Positions 45,460 through 53,723 of a stretch of DNA of 64,000 bases are shown here, in pieces (the first letter of the stretch is position 1; each line of letters opens with the position of its first letter). The position numbers and the translations under genes are program-made. The stretch is taken from NCBI RefSeq assembly GCF_001421415.1, contig NZ_LMKH01000023.1:258725-322724 (forward strand). Reading direction: 5' to 3'. This stretch comes from Sphingomonas sp. Leaf208. Its GTDB lineage: Bacteria > Pseudomonadota > Alphaproteobacteria > Sphingomonadales > Sphingomonadaceae. Below the pieces are notes generated by a model. The model was not told where the DNA came from and made no database searches. It saw only the letters and a list, made by a program, of their open reading frames with translations.

Positions 45460-45729
45460 ATCCGCTCCCCTGTCGAAAATGTGATACGGGAAACTCCTTG
45501 ATTATGTCTTGCGGCCGGAGGCGTGGACGAGGGCGACGAACCGATCGACAAGTCGGCTGCCATTTAAGGCGTTTCGCGACTTCGCTTCTCGGGCCGGAAC
45601 TGCATCGCAAGCTAGAAAGCGCGGTCAGAATTGCTAAATCCGACCGCACTCCTGACTTTCGTTTAGGTCCACGGCGGGCGCCGGTGCGCGTGCCGGACCT
45701 CAGCGGCGCGACTGACGGTTAGTCCCGAT

Positions 45730-46080
45730 TTAAGCCGAAAGCTCACGTGATAGCTTCCGCGCCGAACGATGCATCCATGGTTCGATGGAGAGGTGTTTGA
45801 GCCAATCGGACAGGCTGGGGATGAATCCGAGATCTTCGATGACGTGTTGCTCGCCAATAAGGCGGACAGGAACTTTCTTCCCGTCCGCCGTAGTGACCGT
45901 CACCCCAAACTCATGCTGTGCAGCCCAGATACCCTCGGCGTGGTGTCGGAGCGCCCGATGTGCAGCCCCGGCGTGGAAGGCCTTAGACCCGTCGAACCAG
46001 TCGTGAATCGGCTGATAGTCTTCCACCGCGCCGCCAAAACGCCGGACGCTTGAAAGCGCATGATGATAAGGATGCGCCAT
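45730..46080 (-). CDS. DUF6915-like protein
   Basis: This 116-aa protein begins MAHPYHHALSSVRRFGG and continues EDYQPIHDWFDGSKAF, then RALRHHAEGIWAAQHEFGVT and GEQHVIEDLGFIPSLSDWL. The dense conserved histidines match the small DUF6915 family I know from sphingomonad mobile elements and some phages. Histidine clustering hints at metal binding or catalysis, unproven. It begins 2 nt after the DUF6878-like gene ends, forming a two-gene operon. Confidence 0.72.
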   Translation of the reverse strand: MAHPYHHALSSVRRFGGAVEDYQPIHDWFDGSKAFHAGAAHRALRHHAEGIWAAQHEFGVTVTTADGKKVPVRLIGEQHVIEDLGFIPSLSDWLKHLSIEPWMHRSARKLSRELSA

Positions 46081-46082
46081 TG

Positions 46083-46451
46083 TTAAAGCTCGCCTGACTC
46101 ACCGTGCTCGCGCTCGGTAACATAGTAATATACTTCCCATGTTGCCTTTCCGGTCGCGACGTCGACTTCGATTTCGCCGTCACCGCCGTCGTTATTAAAC
46201 CAGTCGGTTTCGATAAGATCGAAGATGCGATCTGCCCAATCTTCCAGCTTTTTCTCAATTTCCGGAGTCAATTTGCCTCCAGTCAGTGACACGTCGCTGA
46301 CGGATCCCTCGTCACCCGACCCACAAAAATCGATCGTTACCGTTCCTGTGGGTGTATCCACCCTTACGGCACTGAGAATTTGGTTTAGTTCAGTTTGGGC
46401 CACCGCTTCCTGCTGCTGAACCGTGATGCTGGTGGATACGATCTCTGACAT
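46083..46451 (-). CDS. DUF6878-like protein
   Basis: This 122-aa acidic protein has VTIDFCGSGDEGSVSDV and DWFNNDGGDGEIEVDVA, the signature of DUF6878-type proteins. It begins MSEIVSTSITVQQQE; the ATG at 46451 is preferred because GAAGGAG lies 8 nt upstream, in a stem-loop shared with other island genes. It is the first gene of the pair with the DUF6915-like protein. Function unknown. Confidence 0.7.
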   Translation of the reverse strand: MSEIVSTSITVQQQEAVAQTELNQILSAVRVDTPTGTVTIDFCGSGDEGSVSDVSLTGGKLTPEIEKKLEDWADRIFDLIETDWFNNDGGDGEIEVDVATGKATWEVYYYVTEREHGESGEL

Positions 46452-46457
46452 GAAACA

Positions 46458-46474
46458 CTCCTTCGCTGTTGGAG
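46458..46474 (-). promoter_or_regulatory. Stem-loop leader of the DUF6878-like gene
   Basis: The plus strand reads CTCCTTCGCTGTTGGAG, closely matching CTCCTTCGTTGTTGACGGAG before the DUF5131 gene and CTCCATCGTTGATCGGAG before the HAD-like gene. The minus-strand GGAG used for ribosome binding is in the 3' arm. Confidence 0.45.
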
Positions 46475-46537
46475 GAACCAAGCTAAACCCGCCATCAATG
46501 CCGGACCGATATCGACAGTTTTACTAGTCAAATGAGC

Positions 46538-46552
46538 GGCTTACCTGTGACA
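46538..46552. promoter_or_regulatory. Shared 15-bp promoter motif, copy 1
   Basis: GGCTTACCTGTGACA lies about 90 bp upstream of the DUF6878-like start. An exact second copy lies at 53186-53200 upstream of the DUF5131 gene. It probably covers the -35 region or an activator site; the binding protein is unknown. Confidence 0.5.
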
Positions 46553-46734
46553 CGGACGCTATCGCGTTTCTTCCAGCGCATTCTTCGTCGCGAGCCGTTG
46601 CGGGCGATACGGAGAGCCGACTAGTTACGGCGTTCAGCTAACGACGGTTTCAGCGTTGGTACGACGCAGACAAATCGTTTTCTTATCCAGCGACTTCCTG
46701 CCTAACGTAGCTAAGAACGATGACGCGACCCTCT

Positions 46735-46923
46735 TCAGTAGCTTTGCGGCAATGGTACGAAATACGGCGTTCGATCCGATATGTCCCACATCGTGACCAT
46801 CGTCGTCGTCGTCATCGTCACCGTGCAATCTGCCGCGTCAAAGGCTGCGAGCAGCGTGTGAATAGTTCGCGGTGCATTCCCGGTCGGTTTACGAACAATG
46901 AGCGTTGCACCGACGAGATCCAC
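46735..46923 (-). CDS. Possible small protein (weak)
   Basis: This 62-aa frame with a GTG start reads MDLVGATLIVRKPTGNAPRT, then HTLLAAFDAADCTV, followed by a low-complexity Thr/Met run encoded by a trinucleotide repeat. The ends look protein-like but no ribosome binding site is evident. It may be a chance frame. Confidence 0.22.
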   Translation of the reverse strand: MDLVGATLIVRKPTGNAPRTIHTLLAAFDAADCTVTMTTTTMVTMWDISDRTPYFVPLPQSY

Positions 46924-47100
46924 ATTCGCTTACGTACAATAGCGAACAGGCCTGCCATCGCATACTACTGCCGCACCATGCGGCACGGTGACGAGAAGCG
47001 GTATTGCGAACCTCACCGTTGGACAGCTGTCGAGACCGCGCCGCGTGACCGCCAAGGGAATGGCGGCGTTCGCGGTTTACAGATGTATCGCCACGGTAGA

Positions 47101-47203
47101 CCCTGATAACTCCCGAACGTAAGACGCTTCTGGCGTCTCATCAGGGTTGACTTTATTCGACGAGACAGGCAATTGGGCAATCTCTAGACCCTGACGAGAC
47201 GGG
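47101..47203. promoter_or_regulatory. Repeat cluster upstream of the resolvase (candidate res site)
   Basis: CCCTGA occurs at 47101 and 47189 and inverted (TCAGGG) at 47141. The hairpin AGACGC-TTCTG-GCGTCT lies at 47122-47138. The direct repeat GACGAGAC-N-GG occurs at 47159 and 47193. Clusters of paired half-sites just upstream of a resolvase gene are typical of res sites and autoregulation. Confidence 0.4.
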
Positions 47204-47210
47204 ATGGCGG

Positions 47211-47783
47211 ATGATTGTTGGATATGCGCGCGTCTCCAGTTCCGGCCAGTCGCTGGATGTCCAGCTTGCCGCATTGGCTGCCGCGGGCGCGGAGAAAATC
47301 TTCAGTGAAAAGCAGAGCGGCTCGCATGCGAGCAACCGGGCTGCGTTGCAGGACGCCTTGGAATTTGTCCGCGAGGGTGACGAACTGATTTGCGTAAGGC
47401 TGGACCGATTGGCCCGGTCTGTGAGCGACCTTCTCACGATCTGCGAACGTCTGGTTGCGAAGGGGGTAAGCTTCCGCTGCATCGATCAAGCGGGGATCGA
47501 CGTCACATCAAGCAGTGGACGTTTGATGCTGACCATGCTGGGCGCGGTTGCGGCGTTCGAGAATGATATTCGGCGTGAGCGGCAGCGTGATGGCATCGAG
47601 GCAGCGAAGGTTGCAGGAGTGTATCGGGGCGGCAAGGCAAGGATTGATCCTGAAGCCATTCGTGCTCTGCGCGCTGATGGGTTGGGACCATCTGAGATCG
47701 CCGCCAAGCTTAAGATCGGGCGAGCGTCGGTGTATCGTATTCTCGCCAATAGCGCCGCGGCGGCTCGAGGGAACGCTATTTAA
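47211..47783 (+). CDS. Small serine recombinase (resolvase/invertase)
   Basis: This 190-aa protein is of the Hin/Tn3-resolvase type. The catalytic Ser is in the N-terminal IVGYARVSSSGQSLDVQ, the RLDRLARS Arg motif is around residue 66, and a C-terminal HTH (LGPSEIAAKLKIGRASVYRI) binds the half-sites. Such enzymes resolve cointegrates or invert DNA. No transposase is nearby, so it is either an orphan from a Tn3-like element or serves the island. A repeat cluster lies directly upstream. Confidence 0.9.
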   Translation: MIVGYARVSSSGQSLDVQLAALAAAGAEKIFSEKQSGSHASNRAALQDALEFVREGDELICVRLDRLARSVSDLLTICERLVAKGVSFRCIDQAGIDVTSSSGRLMLTMLGAVAAFENDIRRERQRDGIEAAKVAGVYRGGKARIDPEAIRALRADGLGPSEIAAKLKIGRASVYRILANSAAAARGNAI

Positions 47784-47964
47784 CGAATCGGACACTCGCC
47801 GACCATCCGTAAATCTGGAAAAAAAAGGGGGGGGCTGATTGGGGGCCAATTTGAAGCCAGCCCACAGAACACGACAAAGGCGGCAGTGTCATAACATCGT
47901 TACGAACACTGCCGTGTATAGCGGCCCTCCCCGCCATGCGCGTGCGAGCGACCCGCTCAGACCG

Positions 47965-47992
47965 CCGCTAAAGCGGAATACCGCTTCAGCGG
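47965..47992. terminator. Stem-loop between convergent resolvase and DUF262 genes
   Basis: CCGCTAAAGCGG-AATA-CCGCTTCAGCGG forms a 12-bp stem with one mismatch between two convergent genes. This placement suits a bidirectional terminator. Confidence 0.55.
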
Positions 47993-48031
47993 ACGCCTCC
48001 AAGCTCCACAGCCCTAGCCCACAGCTTCACC

Positions 48032-49762
48032 TCATTCCTGCGTATCTTCTTCATCATCTGCTACTATGGAGAAGTCGTCATCAGTGATGCCGGTCCTTTC
48101 GTGCAAGAGCGCAACAATGTTCTCGCGTCGTTGGCGAACAAACCGTTTGTAAGATTTGTAAGAAAGTAGGGAGCGATCAATGAGAGCTTCATTCAGCGTC
48201 TTGTCGTCCACGTCACTTAGATACAGCTTGGGGTCACTTGCGCTCTTTTTTCGGTTCGGCAATCGGGGTAGTATCCAGAAGTTTCCGATGTCATCTACGT
48301 CCTGCTGCTCAAATCCCCTTTCGTAGAGAACGGACTTCGGAAATATATGATCGATCTCCGGATTATTATTAGCGGAGAATACCTTAGATCCGGTTCGTTT
48401 CTGGACAATCGATAGTGATAGGTCGATATTGTTCTGGAACAAACGAGAGTCTGCATTGTAATAGCCACTTTTCCAAGCAACGAACTTAATTGCTTCATCG
48501 TAAGGAAAAAGCGCGCCGCTTGCGATGCTCTCCTCATCCGGAAGATGGTCACGAATGAACGCGCGCGTCCTACTCTCGGTATGCTGACTGAACGAACGTG
48601 AAAATGAAAACAACAGCAGTGACTTACGCGCCGACTTAACACCAGCTTTAGGAAGTGCCCGATCAGGCGCATGATACAAAAAGTGCACCAAAGGAATGAT
48701 GTTGCTAATACCCCCTAACAATCTCGGACTGTCTATTCCGCAGTCATTTCTGACGAAATCAATAGAAGACCGGATAGCTTCGAAGCAGTGAAGGTAGCAA
48801 GATTTCAAAGCATCCACGTTGCTCCTCTTCCGGAGCAACTCAAAATCTAATCTCGTTCCAAGACCAGCCGTCGAAAACATACACCTGATGACAAAGTCGG
48901 TATCAATATTAAGACTAGAACTGTCGTTAATCTCCTTAATAAAATGCGGCAGAACGGTACTTGCCTCCGTCCAATACAACCTAAGCATGCTGACAATCAG
49001 GTCAGACCGGCTCAATGTCATGCCCTGCGTATTGATTCTGACAAATATCTCTAGAATATCAAAAGCAGACTTGCGCTTCTCGTCATTAGCTGGCAGATTA
49101 CTATCAATAGTCTGCGTCTTTAGTAACTCACCATTACCAGAGAGTGTATATTGCGCATTGCTTAAATTTTGTTCGACGCGGGACTCATCGTCCTCTGTCA
49201 GTTTTAGCTGATCCTTTATCGTCTTACGCAGCCTCTGAAGGTCACGCGGGGCCGACGTAATGATGTCGGAGAAGTTTAACCAATAAGCCTTGTCAGTTTG
49301 AAGCGAGTCCTCGTCGCTTCCTAGCTTAGCTACCTGCTTTGCGTTCCACTCCGATGCCTCCTCCGCGCTGGCAAATCGAAAAGCATATTTTTCCTCAGAG
49401 TGGTCGTCCTTTTCTCGCCCGCTCAGTACATCAAAATACAGCTTTTTCCCCTCAAATGTGCCCTTAAGCGCAACAAATATCGAGCTAAGTCGCTGTTGAC
49501 CATCAAGTACGAGCTTGAGACGTGAGTGCTTGCGATTATCGTCATAATTGTGGACAGTCTCGTGCCGGAAGTCCTTCACGAATCTTCGGTATTGAATGGG
49601 CTGGTATGTTTCCCACAGTAGGACAATCCCCACAGGGTAGCCTCGGAAGAGCGAGTCAAATAGCAACTCTATGCGGCCAGTATCCCATACGAAGTCACGC
49701 TGGATCGCGGGGAGAACGATTTCTCCATTTTCGATTTCGTTAATTAGCTGAAAAATTGACAC
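48032..49762 (-). CDS. DUF262/HNH protein (GmrSD-type nuclease-like)
   Basis: This 576-aa protein has the DUF262 ParB-like NTPase core (EIVLPAIQRDFVWD ... LVLDGQQRLSSIF) and a C-terminal DUF1524-like HNH nuclease with EIDHIFPKSVL. This is the fused GmrSD/BrxU-like architecture of type IV restriction enzymes that cut modified phage DNA. BrxU, a family member, accompanies BREX in some plasmids, so pairing with the BREX operon here fits a two-layer defence. The start is GTG. The coding sequence is markedly AT-rich, suggesting separate acquisition. Confidence 0.85.
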   Translation of the reverse strand: MSIFQLINEIENGEIVLPAIQRDFVWDTGRIELLFDSLFRGYPVGIVLLWETYQPIQYRRFVKDFRHETVHNYDDNRKHSRLKLVLDGQQRLSSIFVALKGTFEGKKLYFDVLSGREKDDHSEEKYAFRFASAEEASEWNAKQVAKLGSDEDSLQTDKAYWLNFSDIITSAPRDLQRLRKTIKDQLKLTEDDESRVEQNLSNAQYTLSGNGELLKTQTIDSNLPANDEKRKSAFDILEIFVRINTQGMTLSRSDLIVSMLRLYWTEASTVLPHFIKEINDSSSLNIDTDFVIRCMFSTAGLGTRLDFELLRKRSNVDALKSCYLHCFEAIRSSIDFVRNDCGIDSPRLLGGISNIIPLVHFLYHAPDRALPKAGVKSARKSLLLFSFSRSFSQHTESRTRAFIRDHLPDEESIASGALFPYDEAIKFVAWKSGYYNADSRLFQNNIDLSLSIVQKRTGSKVFSANNNPEIDHIFPKSVLYERGFEQQDVDDIGNFWILPRLPNRKKSASDPKLYLSDVDDKTLNEALIDRSLLSYKSYKRFVRQRRENIVALLHERTGITDDDFSIVADDEEDTQE

Positions 49763-50574
49763 GAATACGTCTCTCCACCGGTGGTAGTTTGATTACGCCG
49801 CCTCGGTGGCGGAAGTCGATTTAATGCAAGCTTTAGAGTCCATGTTTGAGCAAAGTCGCATTTGGGTTAAGCACTTTCGACCATCCCGCTCCCCGCCCGC
49901 TCGTTCTTCGAAATCTGCCCGGTCTCCCAAAGTCCGCGCTCGGTTAGACCCGTGCCTGCCAGCGGCAATCCTCCCCGGCAAGACCTCCTTTGCGTCTTGA
50001 TCGGCTTAAGCGAGAGGGTCGACACCACGCAGACTATGCTCGGCATTCTATCGGCCCGCGTCTATGACAACGCGCTGAGGACGAGGCGTGGTCCGCCAAA
50101 AAATCCCTTGCGGGGCGTGGCTCGCCGTAAACTCTCGCCGGGGCTGCGCCCCAGTTTGCAAGATCGGCGTTCGACCAGTTAGCCTACCTTCGTTTCTCCA
50201 CCCACGACCGAACCAGAACCTGCGATGAGCGAAACGGCTCGCCTTGCGCCAGCAAGGAGCGACGGCTTCGCGAAATCGCCGGGGGCGCGCCAGCGGCACC
50301 GCTAAGTGAGTGGATCATGAACCACCCGGCTCGTTCCTCGCCGGTCGGAGCAGCTTGCGCGAACTCGAGATGGGCGGCTGCTCGCCCCCCATCTCGATCT
50401 CGTGCTGCGCAGCTGGTTTCGGAATAAACAGCGGGTCGCGTGGTCAGTAGTTTCCCTATGTCTTAGAGGAATAGGTATCCACGTTTACGGCGGTCCACGC
50501 TCGACACGCCGGAACCCTCGACCCGTTTTTGCTACCCAACGGCGTTCGGACTGTTCAATTCTGCATGACAGTCA
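49763..50574. other. 812-bp gap in the island with strong hairpins
   Basis: No gene is supportable. The segment has clear hairpins: CCGCCTCGGTGGCGG near 49799, GGGGCTGCGCCCC near 50141, and a 10-bp stem TCGAGATGGG / CCCATCTCGA at 50365-50397 with a further GGGCG/CGCCC extension inside. It could hold a structured RNA, a terminator or a decayed gene. Confidence 0.4.
50365..50397. other. Strong stem-loop in non-coding DNA
   Basis: A 10-bp perfect stem (TCGAGATGGG / CCCATCTCGA) has a GC-rich inner extension. It lies about 180 nt downstream of the SF2-like gene stop (minus strand). It may be a terminator without T-run or part of a non-coding RNA. Confidence 0.4.
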
Positions 50575-52038
50575 TCACGGTTCCTTAGGCTGCGCCGTGA
50601 TACGGCGGGCGCGCCGCTTGCGCTCCGAAGCGGCTTTCTTGGCTCGCCGATCCATGAGTTTTTGCAAAGCTTCTTGTGGCGACACCGCGCGGACTTTCGG
50701 CCCCGGCTTCTCGCGCTCGAAGTTTAGTCCCAGATCGACATGCGCGACATCGGCATCGATGTGCTCCTGCGTGTTGAAAAACCGGATCAGGTAGTCGGCC
50801 TGCCGAGCGTCAAAAACGTAAACCGTAGCGTGTTCGAAGCTGTTCACGTCACGGATCGACGTGCGGGTAACGAACTGGAGCACGGTTTCGAGCTCGTTGG
50901 TTTCGATCCAAGCGTCGTGCTCAACCCCGATGGCCTCTAACACGGATCTGACATTTGGATTCGGTTTAGCCGCGTAGATCATGGCCGCGTGGGTGCAGTG
51001 CATCCATCGGCTGCTACCCGCCTGCTTGGGGGTCAAGTACGCCGCCATTGGAAGACAAGAGGCGAGAATCGGTTTGGCGACATCGTTGCTCGACCAGATA
51101 AAACGATTTTGCGGAACCTCGGACGCGACGTGCGCGCCGATAGCGGCAAGGATTTCCCGGCCCCGGTCACTTTCAAACAGTGTCTTGGCGGCTAACCGGC
51201 GCTCGGAGAAATAGCGCACGCTGACGCGACGCCTAATAAGCTGTCGATCTCCCGGCACCGATACCGGCATCCACTGCACATCGGGCTCCCACGCCTTCAT
51301 CATCTTGGTCGAGACCGCCGACATGAAGCCGTTGCCGAGGAAGCGGACCGTCGAAAACGATTCGAGTTCACGGACCGAGAACAAGCTCCACCATATCCAC
51401 TTCACATCCCCTGCCTGCATCTGCTCCCAACTCTTCAGATTGCAGAGCACTGCGCGCTCGTCACCGTCTGAGCGCACGACGCGCTGGTGGAATAGCCGCA
51501 GGTGACGATGGCTGTCATCCTGATGAAGGTCCGACCCGTTGATGGTGCGACCAGCGTCGGTCAGCGTGACCCTGCTCCATTTCACGTTTACCTCGTCCAG
51601 CACATAGTTGTTTTCGAAAAAGTTTACGTCGAGCTTCGATTGCACCTCCTGCGTGAGGAGGACATTCGGCACCTCATCGACGACGAGGTGCCAGTCCGCG
51701 AAGCCCGCGAGATCGGACATCAGCAATGCCTCATGCGTGCATAGCGCGATCACGTGCCCGTTCTCGTACCTCTCGGGTAGCGCCTCAACCTCCCGCCGGA
51801 CGCTGAAGCCGCGCTCAGCCGCGTCCGACCTGATCGTCACGACTTTTACGCTGCTCCCGGGCTCCGCCAGCGTCGCGATGCGTGTCGCCAGTTCCGTAAT
51901 GGCTTCGAGCCGTTCGACAGCGAACAACCAGCGCGACGGAAACCGCAACGAGCGAACGATCGCGCGCTCCGTCTTCCCAGTCCCAACATGGCTTTCATCG
52001 ACATGCACGATCAAACCCGTCCTTGGTGTGGCTGACAT
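50575..52038 (-). CDS. SF2/DEAD-like ATPase
   Basis: This 487-aa protein has a Walker A near the N-terminus (VDESHVGTGKTERAIVRSL, about residues 13-30), a motif Ia-like ALCTHEALL, and a Walker B-like DWHLVVDEVPNVL. These fit a DEAD/DEAH-like helicase or translocase. The C-terminus is strongly basic (RRAKKAASERKRRARRI), suited to nucleic-acid binding. The ATG at 52038 lies 4 nt after the DUF5131 stop, so the genes are coupled. I do not know this pair as an established system. Confidence 0.62.
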   Translation of the reverse strand: MSATPRTGLIVHVDESHVGTGKTERAIVRSLRFPSRWLFAVERLEAITELATRIATLAEPGSSVKVVTIRSDAAERGFSVRREVEALPERYENGHVIALCTHEALLMSDLAGFADWHLVVDEVPNVLLTQEVQSKLDVNFFENNYVLDEVNVKWSRVTLTDAGRTINGSDLHQDDSHRHLRLFHQRVVRSDGDERAVLCNLKSWEQMQAGDVKWIWWSLFSVRELESFSTVRFLGNGFMSAVSTKMMKAWEPDVQWMPVSVPGDRQLIRRRVSVRYFSERRLAAKTLFESDRGREILAAIGAHVASEVPQNRFIWSSNDVAKPILASCLPMAAYLTPKQAGSSRWMHCTHAAMIYAAKPNPNVRSVLEAIGVEHDAWIETNELETVLQFVTRTSIRDVNSFEHATVYVFDARQADYLIRFFNTQEHIDADVAHVDLGLNFEREKPGPKVRAVSPQEALQKLMDRRAKKAASERKRRARRITAQPKEP

Positions 52039-52042
52039 AACC

Positions 52043-53098
52043 TTAGACCTCGCGACCCAGAAGGGCCTCCCATCGCGCTTCGGTCTCAAGCCTTTCCCGA
52101 TCTGTTTCCGAGACCAGTTTCCTCAGCCGCTGAGGGTTTTCATAGGTATCTTTGTCTCCACGCAGGTAGGATTCGAAATAGTCCTCGTCCGACGCGGTGG
52201 CTTTGCCCTTAGCCACATAGGGCACCGCAGATGCTTCGAGGCGCTCTGCCGGGGTGAGCATCGCGCGCTTCGGGATACGCGTCCAACGTGGATCTGGCGC
52301 ACGCCCATTGGCCCTGAGCCGGTCATAGGCATCGGCTGGCATCTCGAAGATTTCCACACCGTCAAGCAGGTGGCCATTCTCGCCCTTTGACCTCTTCTTA
52401 CCGTCCTCTCCGAACTTGCCCCATTGCTTGAGGAAAAACGGGGTTCTTCCGGCGCGGCAGCGCTTCAGAAGATCGCGCACCCACGAGGGATCCATCGCGC
52501 GCACAGTGTTTTCCTGACCGCTCTCGCCGCCCACGATCAGCCAATCGAGCTTTTCAACCTCAAGGCTCGGTAAAGGACCTAGAAGAGGTTCGGCTGACAC
52601 GAAGCGAAGCTTAGCGGGGACCTTGAGAAGCTCCCGAACGCGCGGCTTGGTGTATTTGTCTTCTTCAATTGAGGTTCCAGCCCAAATGTTCGCCGTCCAC
52701 TTGAGACCAAGCTCACTGGTCTTCAGGGCCATGCGCGAGGGTCGTTTGGTTAAGACCTGAAATGTATGATGCTTGCACTCGTTCATGATCTTGAACGCGG
52801 CGATGATATCGTCGTCCCGCGCGTCTTCATGAAACATGTCGGACATGCTGTTCACGAACCATACCGTCGGCTTCTTCACGCTTTCGGGCTTGTTGAAGAT
52901 GTGGGGCGGCGCCGTGTTGAGGAAACCGGTCCAGTCCACCCTCGCCTCGACCGTGTTGATCGCGGTCAATCCCTGATAATGCGTGTGGTTGAAGCGGTGC
53001 GCCATTTTAATCGCGTAGCAATGGTCGCAACCCGCGCTCAATCGCGAGCACCCCACCATTGGATTCCAAGTTTGATCCGTCCATTCAATCTGTGACAT
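52043..53098 (-). CDS. Phage Gp37/Gp68 family protein (DUF5131)
   Basis: This 351-aa protein begins MSQIEWTDQTWNPMVGC, the hallmark of DUF5131. A cysteine cluster (CSRLSAGCDHCYA) resembles a radical-SAM-like Fe-S binding loop. Further family stretches are TVWFVNSMSDMFHED, FQVLTKRPSRM and PLLGPLPSLEVEKLDWLIVG. Family members occur in phages and mobile elements, often beside tcmP, and their reaction is unknown. The ATG at 53098 has AAGGAG 7 nt upstream inside a leader stem-loop. It is followed by the SF2-like gene. Confidence 0.88.
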   Translation of the reverse strand: MSQIEWTDQTWNPMVGCSRLSAGCDHCYAIKMAHRFNHTHYQGLTAINTVEARVDWTGFLNTAPPHIFNKPESVKKPTVWFVNSMSDMFHEDARDDDIIAAFKIMNECKHHTFQVLTKRPSRMALKTSELGLKWTANIWAGTSIEEDKYTKPRVRELLKVPAKLRFVSAEPLLGPLPSLEVEKLDWLIVGGESGQENTVRAMDPSWVRDLLKRCRAGRTPFFLKQWGKFGEDGKKRSKGENGHLLDGVEIFEMPADAYDRLRANGRAPDPRWTRIPKRAMLTPAERLEASAVPYVAKGKATASDEDYFESYLRGDKDTYENPQRLRKLVSETDRERLETEARWEALLGREV

Positions 53099-53103
53099 TT
53101 TGA

Positions 53104-53127
53104 GGCTCCTTCGTTGTTGACGGAGCC
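53104..53127 (-). promoter_or_regulatory. Stem-loop leader of the DUF5131 gene
   Basis: On the minus strand GGCTCC-N12-GGAGCC lies 5 nt before the ATG and includes the AAGGAG ribosome binding site in its 3' side. It is homologous to the leaders at 24986 and 46458. Confidence 0.55.
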
Positions 53128-53185
53128 TGTGTAGTTCGGGCACCATTCCTCAGCGGGGAGGCGCAGATTATTATAACATTTCAAG

Positions 53186-53200
53186 GGCTTACCTGTGACA
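53186..53200. promoter_or_regulatory. Shared 15-bp promoter motif, copy 2
   Basis: GGCTTACCTGTGACA is an exact copy of 46538-46552. On the minus strand it lies about 17 bp upstream of a TATAAT hexamer leading to the DUF5131 gene. On the plus strand its last base is the first base of the HTH gene ATG, so it could also serve autoregulation. Confidence 0.5.
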
Positions 53201-53649
53201 TGACAAGTTTCGAAATCTATGAGGTTGAGATATCTAAGGGACAGTTGCGCGAGCAGGAGTTCCTCGTGCCGGATATGCTGACCGTCAACGGCGTCGCATC
53301 CACGCTCGGTATGAGCGTTCGCACTCTGCGCCGGATGATCAAGGATGGAACGTTCCCAAATAGTCACATTCATCGAGGCCAAACAGCGTATTGGCAGCGC
53401 CAGTTTGTAAGGACATGGCAAAGAGAACGCCTGCGGAGCGCTCCGAACCAGAAGCGCAGCGGCCGATATAGCGATCTCGACGTGATCGACCGTGATGAGG
53501 AAAAGCAGTTTGGGCGTAAGCCAATCGATGCTCAGGCCATGGTGCGGACAATGGAGACGATGAAGTCGTTGTTGGAGACCGATCCCAGCGAGTTCGTGCG
53601 GCAGCATCCGCATCTTAAGAAATGGGTTAGGGAAAAGGGAATGCTCTAG
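53200..53649 (+). CDS. HTH domain protein (MerR/excisionase-like)
   Basis: This 149-aa protein has a winged-helix HTH of the excisionase/MerR type at about residues 28-70 (VNGVASTLGMSVRTLRRMIK, then HRGQTAYWQRQFVRTW), followed by a charged C-terminal tail ending in KKWVREKGML. It could regulate island genes or act as a recombination directionality factor. It is divergent from the DUF5131 gene and its start codon abuts the shared 15-bp motif. Confidence 0.65.
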   Translation: MTSFEIYEVEISKGQLREQEFLVPDMLTVNGVASTLGMSVRTLRRMIKDGTFPNSHIHRGQTAYWQRQFVRTWQRERLRSAPNQKRSGRYSDLDVIDRDEEKQFGRKPIDAQAMVRTMETMKSLLETDPSEFVRQHPHLKKWVREKGML

Positions 53650-53723
53650 TTAATATTGACTGGACCAACTTCATAGTTGGCGATCCCGATCACCGAGGTT
53701 TTCGTAATAGGCAGTATGACCTT

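Larger units (their letters stand above)
46553..47210. other. 658-bp gap between the DUF6878-like gene and the resolvase
   Basis: One weak minus-strand frame (46735-46923) is listed separately. A GTC/GAC trinucleotide-rich tract lies at about 46798-46822. The last 110 bp hold repeats that may form a resolvase site. Nothing else is supportable. Confidence 0.4.

Noticed and set aside
46634..46828. Frame encoding an Asp-rich start (HGDDDDDDDGHD)
   Set aside because: The Asp run is a trinucleotide repeat read in one of several open frames; no ribosome binding site supports it.
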